DNA of 7,298 bases, from contig JAIRRE010000034.1 in assembly GCA_031256125.1 (NCBI GenBank), positions 1 through 7,298 of the forward strand, written 5' to 3'. The notes beneath the pieces are model-generated. The model worked only from the letters and a program-made list of their open reading frames with translations, was not told the origin of the DNA and ran no database searches. Shown here in pieces: positions 1-6,093 of this stretch; position 1 is the first letter of the stretch, and each line of letters begins with the position of its first letter. The position numbers and the translations under genes are program-made. The DNA is from Burkholderiaceae bacterium (lineage in GTDB: Bacteria > Pseudomonadota > Gammaproteobacteria > Burkholderiales > Burkholderiaceae_C).

Positions 1-516
1 CTGGTGCACCTGTCGGATCTGTCGTGGAACGAGCCGGGCGAAACCGTGGTGCGCAATTACAAGAAGGGTCAGGAAGTGGAGGCTGTGGTGCTGGCCGTGG
101 ACGTGGAGCGCGAGCGCATCAGCCTGGGCGTCAAGCAGCTCGATCAGGATCCGTTTACCACCTTCGTCTCCGTCAACGACAAGGGTTCCACTGTTACCGG
201 CAAGGTCAAGACGGTGGATGCCAAGGGCGCTGAAATCGACCTGAGCAACGACATCATCGGCTACCTGCGCGCCAGCGAAATCAGCCGCGACCGGGTGGAA
301 GACGCCAGCCAAGTGTTGCACGTGGGTGACGAGGTCTCCGCCGTGGTCATCCACGTCGACCGCAAAGGCCGCAATATCCAGCTTTCGGTCAAGGCCAAAG
401 ATGCCGCCGACCAGCAGGAGACGCTGGCAAACTTCAACCAGCAAAACACCAGCCACGCCGGTACCACCAGCTTGGGAGCGCTGCTGCGCGCCAAGCTCGA
501 CACCGAGCAGAAGTGA
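1..516 (+). CDS. rpsA: 30S ribosomal protein S1, C-terminal part (5' end outside window)
   Basis: S1 is the large RNA-binding protein of the small ribosomal subunit that helps load mRNA during initiation. The frame is open from base 1, so about 171 C-terminal residues of a protein usually near 560 residues are visible. The first ~48 residues are the end of S1 (OB-fold) repeat 5, with the hallmark VHLSDLSW and the run ERERISLGVKQL. Residues ~57-130 are the whole of repeat 6, with VTGKVKTVDAKGAEIDL, GYLRASEISRDRVEDA and the closing strand IQLSVKAKD. A polar, low-complexity tail ends in KLDTEQK before TGA. The match to the last two S1 domains of proteobacterial RpsA is close over the full visible length. 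ihfB follows on the same strand, the usual proteobacterial order. The start lies outside the window. Confidence 0.98.
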   Translation: MVHLSDLSWNEPGETVVRNYKKGQEVEAVVLAVDVERERISLGVKQLDQDPFTTFVSVNDKGSTVTGKVKTVDAKGAEIDLSNDIIGYLRASEISRDRVEDASQVLHVGDEVSAVVIHVDRKGRNIQLSVKAKDAADQQETLANFNQQNTSHAGTTSLGALLRAKLDTEQK

Positions 517-525
517 TCGCGTAAC

Positions 526-570
526 GGTTGAGCGTCGGACATTCAGCGTTTGAGTATCCGATGCTCGACC
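526..570 (+). other. Long hairpin in the rpsA-ihfB intergenic region
   Basis: Nine bases after the rpsA stop, bases 526-539 pair with 557-570 to form an uninterrupted 14-bp stem with two G.U wobbles (529 with 567, 534 with 562) around a 17-nt loop. The loop could add a 3-bp TCA/TGA stem (543-545 with 551-553). No T-run follows, so it is not a textbook intrinsic terminator. It could be an attenuating or processing structure that stabilises the rpsA mRNA 3' end and separates its expression from ihfB. The pairing is read directly from the sequence; the function is inference. Confidence 0.5.
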
Positions 571-633
571 CCGCGGGCCGGGTGGCAATGGACACGCCCA
601 ACACTGAACCCTCACAACGCTCAAACTCCAGCC

Positions 634-942
634 ATGAATCGCAGCGACCTTATCGACGCCATTGCCGAGCGCTTTGCGCCGCTTACGCGGCACGATGCCG
701 ACGCGGCGGTGCGTGTCATTCTGGACACGATGACCCATGCCTTGGCGCGCGGTCACCGCGTTGAGGTGCGGGACTTCGGGCGCTTTGCCATCAAGCGCCG
801 CCCGCCGCGCGCGGGGCGCAATCCCAGCACCGGCCAAGCCGTCAGCGTGCCGGAAAAGCACGCGCCCCACTTCAAGCCCGGCAAGGCGTTGCGCGAGGCG
901 GTCAATGGCGCGGCGGATAACGCGGTTGAACGCCCCGCGTAA
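634..942 (+). CDS. ihfB: Integration host factor subunit beta (IHF-beta, HU/IHF family)
   Basis: IHF is the alpha/beta heterodimer that binds specific sites in the minor groove and bends DNA sharply, acting in nucleoid structure, recombination and transcription. The 102-residue product is of normal family length and begins MNRSDLIDAIAERF, the classic IHF-beta N-terminus. The core has EVRDFGRFAIKRRPPRAGRNP, followed by VPEKHAPHFKPGKALRE. The intercalating proline of the DNA-embracing arm is Pro64 in the GRNPSTG motif, the position expected for IHF-beta. The ATG at 634 is chosen because it matches the family N-terminus; the frame is open further upstream (a TTG at 550) but that 28-residue extension resembles nothing in the family. 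No clear Shine-Dalgarno sequence lies before the ATG. It sits 117 bp after rpsA, its usual partner, and 147 bp before lapA. The tail after residue ~92 is slightly longer than in E. coli. Confidence 0.96.
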   Translation: MNRSDLIDAIAERFAPLTRHDADAAVRVILDTMTHALARGHRVEVRDFGRFAIKRRPPRAGRNPSTGQAVSVPEKHAPHFKPGKALREAVNGAADNAVERPA

Positions 943-1089
943 CCATCGCCCCGTCGCGGGACCGGTATCGGTCAATTCGTTCACAACCATTCCCGCGCAA
1001 CAAGGAAGCAACAGGCCATCCGGGCGCGCAACCGGGGCGGCGCTTGTGCTTTACTCTTACACTCCGCTGCTAAACACTTAACCGGAAAA

Positions 1090-1422
1090 ATGATCGCCCT
1101 GCGCCGCCTTCTCACCTGGATCAAATGGATCATCCGGGCGGCTATTTTTGGGGTGCTGTTCGCGTTCGCCGTCAATAACCAACAGCAAGCCACGCTGCAC
1201 CTGCTGTTCGACCGTGAATGGCGCGCGCCCATGACGCTGATCGTGCTAGCCGCGTTCGCGCTGGGGCTGATAGTGGGCGTGTTAGGTATGCTGCCGGGCC
1301 GGTGGCGGCACGCCAAAGCACAATTGAGGACATCAGTCTCCGGGCAACCGTCTGCCCCGGCAGCGGCGCAATCCGCGCCCGAATCTGTCAGCGACCAACC
1401 GTATCCCTCGCGTGGAATTTGA
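1090..1422 (+). CDS. lapA: LapA-domain inner-membrane protein (DUF1049)
   Basis: LapA is a small inner-membrane protein that works with LapB in lipopolysaccharide assembly. The 110-residue product shows two hydrophobic segments, about residues 14-29 (ending in FAFAVNN, a typical LapA feature) and 48-68 (TLIVLAAFALGLIVGVLGML). Between them is the conserved short periplasmic stretch with NNQQQATLHLLFDREW. A basic residue cluster (GRWRHAK) follows TM2, then a disordered Ala/Pro/Ser tail of about 35 residues. ATG 1090 has a weak, closely spaced GGAA (1084-1087). The 3' end overlaps the start of lapB by 11 bp in another frame, which together with the order after ihfB supports the name. The length is typical for the family (about 100 residues). 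The tail is the least certain part but the frame is open to the stop. Confidence 0.9.
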   Translation: MIALRRLLTWIKWIIRAAIFGVLFAFAVNNQQQATLHLLFDREWRAPMTLIVLAAFALGLIVGVLGMLPGRWRHAKAQLRTSVSGQPSAPAAAQSAPESVSDQPYPSRGI

Positions 1423-2596
1423 TCTGAATTGGCTCCTGATTGGTCTGCCCCTGGCGTTTGCCTTGGGGTGGCTGGCTTCGCGTTTCGATTTGCGCCAATG
1501 GCGGCTGGAAAACCGGCAAGCGCCCAAGGCTTATTTCAAGGGTCTCAATTACCTGCTCAACGAACAACAGGATCAGGCCATCGACGCCTTCATTGAAGCG
1601 GTACAGCGTGACTCTGATACGTCCGAGCTGCACTTCGCACTGGGCAATCTGTTTCGTCGTCGCGGCGAATATCAACGCGCCGTGCGCGTACACGAACATC
1701 TACTCTCGCGCGCCGACCTCTCCGCCGCCGACCGTGAACGCGCCCAATACGCGCTGGCGCTGGACTTTCTCAAAGCTGGCTTGATTGATCGCGCCGAAGA
1801 CGCGCTCCAAAAACTCCACAACACCCACTATGCCCAGCAAGCGGCGCTTACCCTGCTATCCATTCACGAGCGCGCGCGCGACTGGATCAAGGCTGGAGAC
1901 GTGGCCCGCGAATTACAAGCTCAGGGACAGGGCGACTTCAGCGGGCGGCTGGCGCACTACCTGTGCGAGCAGGCCGAAGCCACCCGGACTAAAACAGCGC
2001 GCGACAAAGCCCCACCCACCCCGGATCAGGACATCCCGCGCAGCTTGCTCGACCAAGCCATCGCCTTGGCCCCCGCTGCCGCACGTCCCCGCATTCAGCT
2101 CGCAGGATGGTTTGCCGCGCAAGGCGACGTCGCCAGCGCATTCGACGCCCTGATGCAACTGCCTGCGCACGCGCCGCAATTCATACCTCTGGTTGCCCGC
2201 GAACTGGTACGACTGGGGGCGGCCTGCGGCAAAGTCGATACCGCCTTGGCCGCGCTCGAAGCCAGTTGTGCCGACACGCCATCGGTCGATGTCACCGACG
2301 CCATCGTGCAAGCCCTGGCCGCACAAGGCGTGTTGCCGGAGGTCGCGCGCGCGCGTTACGTGTACCACATGGCGCAGGAACCATCGCTCATTGCCGCCGC
2401 GCGCTGGCTGACCAGCGAGACTTTCGCCCACGAAGCCGACCATCCGACCATTCAACGTACCCTCGACCATGCCGTGCGCCCGCTGGCGCGCTACCGCTGC
2501 GCAGCCTGCGGCTTTGAAGCGCAAGGCTATTTCTGGCAATGCCCCGGCTGCCAAGCGTGGGAGAGCTTTCCGCCCCGGCGGATCGAAGAGTTGTGA
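1412..2596 (+). CDS. lapB: Lipopolysaccharide assembly protein B (TPR protein, YciM)
   Basis: LapB is an inner-membrane-anchored, cytoplasm-facing TPR protein. In E. coli it joins LPS synthesis to transport and guides FtsH-mediated turnover of LpxC. The 394-residue product fits the family (389 in E. coli). Residues ~5-22 form the N-terminal membrane anchor (WLLIGLPLAFALGWLASRF), followed by AYFKGLNYLLNEQQDQAIDAF, the start of the TPR array, with repeats continuing through the middle (for example ELHFALGNLFRRRGEYQRAV). The C-terminus carries the rubredoxin-type metal site: Cys363-x2-Cys366 and Cys377-x2-Cys380 (YRCAACGF and WQCPGCQAW), all four ligands present. The start is GTG 1412, because the MEFDLNWLLIGLPLAF N-terminus matches the family; it lies inside the end of lapA and has no clear ribosome binding site, so translational coupling is likely. 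In related genomes the next gene is usually another LPS gene such as hldE; here it is followed by gene relics. Confidence 0.95.
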   Translation: MEFDLNWLLIGLPLAFALGWLASRFDLRQWRLENRQAPKAYFKGLNYLLNEQQDQAIDAFIEAVQRDSDTSELHFALGNLFRRRGEYQRAVRVHEHLLSRADLSAADRERAQYALALDFLKAGLIDRAEDALQKLHNTHYAQQAALTLLSIHERARDWIKAGDVARELQAQGQGDFSGRLAHYLCEQAEATRTKTARDKAPPTPDQDIPRSLLDQAIALAPAAARPRIQLAGWFAAQGDVASAFDALMQLPAHAPQFIPLVARELVRLGAACGKVDTALAALEASCADTPSVDVTDAIVQALAAQGVLPEVARARYVYHMAQEPSLIAAARWLTSETFAHEADHPTIQRTLDHAVRPLARYRCAACGFEAQGYFWQCPGCQAWESFPPRRIEEL

Positions 2597-2600
2597 AGCG

Positions 2601-2621
2601 TTGGGTCGTTTCTTGACCCGG
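2601..2621 (+). terminator. Short hairpin after lapB, weak candidate terminator
   Basis: Five bases after the lapB stop, GGGTC (2603-2607) pairs with GACCC (2615-2619) around a 7-nt loop. Two flanking T.G wobbles could extend the stem to 7 bp. The downstream sequence is AT-rich (2630-2650) but has no continuous T-run, so intrinsic termination would be weak. The position at the end of the rpsA-lapB block is what favours the call. Confidence 0.35.
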
Positions 2622-2692
2622 CGCAGGGCGAATAATTATCTATTTCGAATAGGTGACGCAACACTCGCCGATGGGGGCGTTATCCGCCATGC

Positions 2693-2920
2693 CGCGCCCA
2701 GAATTACGCTGGTCAAGGTGTAGCCCAGGTAGCGCGGGTCGCGCAGCAGCTACAGGCAATTCAGAACACATGCCACCGTCGGCAGCGCCGGCAAACACAT
2801 GTCGATGGCCGCCGGGGACACCATCATGAAGAAACCCGGCACCGCCAGCATCCAGCACTCGCTCGTCCGCGAGAGGGCGATGGTCTGGTCGGCGGCCAGT
2901 AGCGGCGTGGTGTTGGTCAT
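2693..2920 (-). pseudogene. Relic of a Bcr/CflA-family MFS drug transporter (N-terminus joined to a central fragment)
   Basis: Read on the minus strand from ATG at 2920, the frame gives 56 residues beginning MTNTTPLLAADQTIAL and containing FFMMVSPAAIDMCLPALP. This matches the first transmembrane segment and the IDMYLPALP signature of Bcr/CflA efflux proteins (Cys replaces the usual Tyr). A TAG stop at 2750-2752 ends it. Immediately after, in the same frame, comes LLRDPRYLGYTLTSVILG (about 2749-2696), which resembles the segment after the central cytoplasmic loop of the same family (LLRD-R-LGYAL). About 150 residues that would normally lie between the two are missing, and homology fades after about 2693; the frame then runs to a stop at 2636-2638. 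The full protein would be about 400 residues with 12 membrane segments, so this cannot function. No ribosome binding site precedes the ATG. Family recognition is from remembered motifs, not a search. Confidence 0.7.
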
Positions 2921-2949
2921 GCGTCATTTTCGGGCTGCTTTGACAAAAC

Positions 2950-3321
2950 TGCATCCTGCTGATCGTTGCGGCGCTGGACGACACACAACTGGCGGAGCTG
3001 GAAGCCGCCGCGCACGCGCTAGGCATGGCCGTGCTGGTGGAAACACACGACGCGGCGGAACTGGCGCGCGCGCTGCGGCTGAAAACGCCGCTGATCGGCA
3101 TCAACAACCGCAACCTGCGCAGCTTCGCGGTATCGCTCGACACCACGCTGGGTCTGCTCGCCAGCGTCCCCGCTGATCGCCTGCTGGTCACCGAAAGCGG
3201 CATTGCCACGCCCGCCGATGTGGCGCGCCTGCGCGACGCGGGCGTACACGCCTTTCTGGTCGGCGAAGCGTTCATGCGCGCGCCCGAACCGGGACAGGCG
3301 CTGGCGGCGCTGTTTGGTTGA
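2950..3321 (+). pseudogene. trpC: Indole-3-glycerol-phosphate synthase, C-terminal fragment
   Basis: The frame from TGC at 2950 gives 123 residues that match the second half of TrpC, the (beta/alpha)8-barrel enzyme that closes the indole ring in tryptophan synthesis. Landmarks in order are [32 protein letters not shown] (phosphate and substrate site), LLVTESGI and [11 protein letters not shown], ending normally at ALFG and a TGA. A stop codon (2941-2943) lies just upstream, and the N-terminal ~140 residues with the first catalytic lysines and glutamate are absent. The nearest in-frame ATG (3025) is internal to a conserved barrel strand, so no functional product is expected. The remaining half has no frameshift or stop, which suggests a recent truncation. 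A working trpC would be expected elsewhere in the genome. The gene ends 39 bp from the convergent ATPase gene. Confidence 0.85.
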
Positions 3322-3360
3322 TCGGACTTTGAGGACTCAGCTCGCTCAACGGCGCGGCGT

Positions 3361-5172
3361 TCACCCCACCGATGGCGTGGCGGCGATGACTTCTTCGAGC
3401 GTGGTCAGTCCCTCGGCGACGCGCATGGCGCCCGCCAGGCGCAGCGGCCTCATGCCGTCTTGCGCGGCTTGACGGCGCAGCTTTTCCAGATTCGCGCCCT
3501 CGCTGACCAAGGCGCGCAAGGGTTCGGTGACGATCAGCAGTTCGTAAATTCCCATGCGGCCGCGGTAGCCGGTCATGCGGCATTCGACGCAGCCCGCGCC
3601 ACGGTAGGGACGGTATTCGCCGCTGCCGATCTGCCACGGCTTGACCGCTTCGGCCAATAACTCGCGCAAGGCGTCCGGGTCGGGCGCTTTGCAGTTGGGA
3701 CACAGCGTGCGCACCAGCCGCTGCGCCAGCACGCCCAGCAAGGTGGCGTTCAAAAGATAGGCCGGCACGCCCAGTTCCATCAGCCGCGTAAAGGCCGAAG
3801 GCGCGTCGTTGGTGTGCAGGGTCGAGAACACCAGATGCCCGGTCAGGGCCGCCTGCACCGCCATCTGCGCGGTTTCCAGGTCGCGGATTTCGCCGATCAT
3901 GATGATGTCCGGGTCTTGCCGCATGAGGGTGCGCACGCCCTCGGCAAAGCCGAAATCGAGTTGCTGCTGCACCTGCGTCTGGTTGAAGGCCGGGTCGATG
4001 TTTTCAATCGGGTCTTCGATGGTGCTGATATTGACCGCCTCCGTGGCCACGCGCCGCAGGGTTGAATACAGCGTGGTGGTTTTGCCCGATCCGGTCGGCC
4101 CGGTGACCAGGATGATGCCGTTGGTGTGCGCCACCAGCTTTTCCCAACGCGCCGCGTCGTGACGGGAAAAACCCAGCCCCTCCAAATCTTTGACGGCGGT
4201 GTCGGGGTCGAAGATGCGCATCACCAGCTTCTCGCCGAACGCCGTGGGCAGAGTGGACAGGCGCATTTCGATTTCTTCGCCGCGCGGGTTGCGCGTTTTG
4301 ATGCGGCCATCCTGCGGGCGGCGGCGTTCCACCACGTCCATGCGCGCCAGCAGCTTGATGCGCGCGGTAATGGCGCTCATCACCGCCGGCGGCACCTGAT
4401 AGACCGGGTGCAGCACGCCGTCGATGCGAAAGCGGATTACGCCCTGCTCGCGGCGCGGTTCCATGTGAATGTCGCTGGCGCGCTGGTCGAAGGCGTATTG
4501 CCACAGCCAATCGACGACCTGAATCACGCCCTGGTCGTTGGCGTCGAGTTGCCGCCCGCTGCGGCCGAGTTCCACCAGCGACTCGAAACTGGTAGCGCTC
4601 GTAGCCTGCCCGGCGGCCTGCACCGCGCGCACCGATTTGGCGAGCGCGAAAAATTCCGCCGTGTAGCGTTTGATGTCCACCGGGTTGGCGACCACGCGCC
4701 GCACCTGCCGTCTGGATTGACGCTCGACCTCGCCCACCCAATCGTCGATAAACGGCTCGCTGGTAGCAACGATCACCTCGCCCGGCGTGACCTGCACCGG
4801 CAACACCCGGTGGCGCTCGGCGTATTGCGCGCTCATGGTCTCGGCCACTTGGCCGACATCGACCTTGAGCGGGTCGATGCGCAAATAGTCGAGCTTGGCG
4901 CACTGCGCCAGAAACTGCGTCAGCGCCTCCAGATCGAACGGCTGGCCGTTGCTCGCCCGTGTCATGCCCACCGCCGCCAGCCGTACCAGCGCGGGCTGCG
5001 CGCTTTCGGCATGGGCGATGCGGGCGATGGTGCGGCTGGCTTCTTGCGGCGTAATCTCACCCGCGTCGCGCAACCACTCCACCAGTTGCCGCCAATGCAC
5101 GGGGCCGCGATGGGTTTCGGGCTGGATGCTGGAAGCCAGATGCCGATGTCCGGCAGACGGGGAACGCGCCAT
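3361..5172 (-). CDS. GspE/PilB-type secretion ATPase with N-terminal MshEN domain
   Basis: This is a hexameric cytoplasmic ATPase of the type II secretion / type IV pilus family, whose members power assembly of pseudopili or pili at the inner membrane. The 603 residues have normal family length. A variable N-terminus (1-70) is followed by an MshEN-like domain (about 75-175, containing LPVQVTPGEVIVATSEPFIDDW), then the N2 domain (ASDIHMEP, FRIDG), Walker A GPTGSGKT (358-365), Asp box STIEDPIE (383-390), Walker B region PDIIMIGEIRD (421-431) and His box LTGHLVFSTLHTND (443-456). The zinc site is C491-x2-C494 and C528-x2-C531. All catalytic motifs are intact. The ATG at 5172 is 12 bp after the stop of the upstream spermidine-synthase-like gene, with AGAG as a modest ribosome binding site, so the two are probably co-transcribed. 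No pilin, secretin or GspF/PilC gene is in view, so the machine it serves (GspE, PilB or MshE) cannot be told. Confidence 0.94.
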   Translation of the reverse strand: MARSPSAGHRHLASSIQPETHRGPVHWRQLVEWLRDAGEITPQEASRTIARIAHAESAQPALVRLAAVGMTRASNGQPFDLEALTQFLAQCAKLDYLRIDPLKVDVGQVAETMSAQYAERHRVLPVQVTPGEVIVATSEPFIDDWVGEVERQSRRQVRRVVANPVDIKRYTAEFFALAKSVRAVQAAGQATSATSFESLVELGRSGRQLDANDQGVIQVVDWLWQYAFDQRASDIHMEPRREQGVIRFRIDGVLHPVYQVPPAVMSAITARIKLLARMDVVERRRPQDGRIKTRNPRGEEIEMRLSTLPTAFGEKLVMRIFDPDTAVKDLEGLGFSRHDAARWEKLVAHTNGIILVTGPTGSGKTTTLYSTLRRVATEAVNISTIEDPIENIDPAFNQTQVQQQLDFGFAEGVRTLMRQDPDIIMIGEIRDLETAQMAVQAALTGHLVFSTLHTNDAPSAFTRLMELGVPAYLLNATLLGVLAQRLVRTLCPNCKAPDPDALRELLAEAVKPWQIGSGEYRPYRGAGCVECRMTGYRGRMGIYELLIVTEPLRALVSEGANLEKLRRQAAQDGMRPLRLAGAMRVAEGLTTLEEVIAATPSVG

Positions 5173-5184
5173 CGTCGTTGCTCT

Positions 5185-5994
5185 TTATTTTTCCAGCGGC
5201 TTGAACACGCGCAGCCATTTGGGCGCGGGCAAACCCCAGCGCGCTTCGATGGCCTCGGCGCGCGCTTGCAACACGGCGCGCGCGGGCCGCTGCGGCGTGC
5301 GCTGCGCCAGGACCACCGCGTTGCCTTCGCGCGTGGGCTTGAACTGCCACACCGCTTGCGCACCGAACGCGGCGCTGATGTGCGCCAGGCTGCGCTCGAA
5401 GTTTTCCGAACGGCCAAACAGGTTAACCGTCATCGCGCCCTCGGCGGTGAGCATCCGGCGGCAATCGGCGTAGAACGCGGCGCTGTCGAGCACCGGCGCG
5501 GCGGCGTCGCCGTCATAGAGATCAACCGTTAGCGCATCGACTGTCCCCAGCCATTCAGCGCGCTGGATTTCCCGCGCCGCGTCGGCGATCACCACGCGCA
5601 GCCGCGGCCCTTCGGCGGGCAGTCTGAACCAGACCCGGCACACGTCGGCCACGCGCGGATTCAGCTCAGCCACAGTGCAGGTCATGCTTAGTTTTTTATA
5701 GCAAAACTTGGTGATGGCGCCTGCGCCCAGACCCAGTTGCATGGCGTGCCGCCCCTGGATCGACTCAGGCGGTAGAAACAGCAGCCAAGCCATCATGCGC
5801 TGCACGTATTCCAGTTCCAGATCGAACGGCGCGGCAATGCGCATCGCCCCTTGCACCCAAATCGAACCCAGGTGCAAATAACGCACCCCCTCGCTTTCAG
5901 AGAGATTGACTTCGGGCAGTTCCGGTGTGGCGGGCTTCAAAACAATGCGATTATGGCGATGCCGGGTAGCTTTCCTCAGCGCGCAACAGCACAC
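5185..5994 (-). CDS. Spermidine-synthase-like Rossmann-fold protein
   Basis: The product belongs to the spermidine synthase/aminopropyltransferase-like group of S-adenosylmethionine-type Rossmann proteins. Visible features are GVRYLHLG (37-43) and WVQGAMRI (46-53), the LELEYVQRMMAWLLF helix (59-73), the glycine-rich nucleotide loop LGLGAGAITKF (87-97), an acidic residue at the end of the next strand (AELNPRVADV, E110), DAAREI (138-143) and DALTVDLYDGD (153-163), where spermidine synthases have their catalytic Asp. The full N-terminal beta domain of true SpeE is reduced, so aminopropyl transfer is unproven and a different methyltransferase-like role is possible. At 269 residues it is slightly short. 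The start is uncertain: GTG 5994 is the longest option and gives an odd MCCCALRK N-terminus, TTG 5940 is an alternative, and the best purine-rich site (GAGGAAA, 5977-5971) is well placed for neither. It lies 205 bp downstream of pckG and 12 bp before the ATPase gene, both on the same strand. Confidence 0.85.
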   Translation of the reverse strand: MCCCALRKATRHRHNRIVLKPATPELPEVNLSESEGVRYLHLGSIWVQGAMRIAAPFDLELEYVQRMMAWLLFLPPESIQGRHAMQLGLGAGAITKFCYKKLSMTCTVAELNPRVADVCRVWFRLPAEGPRLRVVIADAAREIQRAEWLGTVDALTVDLYDGDAAAPVLDSAAFYADCRRMLTAEGAMTVNLFGRSENFERSLAHISAAFGAQAVWQFKPTREGNAVVLAQRTPQRPARAVLQARAEAIEARWGLPAPKWLRVFKPLEK

Positions 5995-6060
5995 TAGACT
6001 TAGACTGACCCCGGTTGCTATTCAATTCTAAATACCGTCGGTTATCGCTGCGCTTCACAG
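5995..6060 (-). promoter_or_regulatory. Leader region of the spermidine-synthase-like/ATPase operon; possible weak promoter
   Basis: This AT-richer stretch lies directly upstream of the spermidine-synthase-like gene. On the minus strand it holds TAGAAT (6030-6025), five of six matches to a sigma-70 -10 box, but no recognisable -35 box sits 16-18 bases upstream of it. Because the hairpins between 6094 and 6184 probably limit read-through from pckG, a promoter for the two downstream genes is expected about here. The position is inference and the box alone is weak. Confidence 0.25.
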
Positions 6061-6093
6061 CTCGCATCCCATCCCAAATCCGGGCGCGCCATT

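Noticed and set aside
955..997. CGCGGG/CCCGCG inverted repeat enclosing ACCG-GTAT-CGGT between ihfB and lapA
   Set aside because: The outer arms are only 6 bp across a 31-base gap and no T-run follows; this is expected by chance in GC-rich sequence.
1044..1076. TTGTGC, TACACT and TAAACA as a lapA promoter
   Set aside because: The spacings (8 or 21 bases) do not fit a sigma-70 promoter and the hexamers are poor matches.
1868..1880. Short CG dinucleotide run (also near 2344-2355)
   Set aside because: These are only a few alternating CG units inside lapB codons for Arg and Ala, not a repeat element.
1913..2554. A 213-codon minus-strand frame within lapB
   Set aside because: It is antisense to the conserved TPR and rubredoxin coding frame and has no family-like motifs.
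2939..2944. A perfect TTGACA (-35 consensus) just before the trpC fragment
   Set aside because: No -10-like hexamer occurs 16-18 bases downstream, and the following gene is a fragment.
2640..3275. A 211-codon minus-strand frame crossing both relics
   Set aside because: It reads the antisense of trpC and a different frame of the transporter relic. The homologous residues lie in other frames, so this is fortuitous.
4004..4903. A 299-codon minus-strand frame overlapping the ATPase gene
   Set aside because: It is a shifted-frame shadow of the ATPase, whose own frame carries all Walker, Asp, His and zinc motifs.
4126..5532. A 468-codon plus-strand open frame antisense to the ATPase and spermidine-synthase-like genes
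   Set aside because: Its translation is rich in His, Arg, Ala and Gly without recognisable domains, it spans two clearly conserved minus-strand genes, and long antisense frames are common in GC-rich coding DNA.
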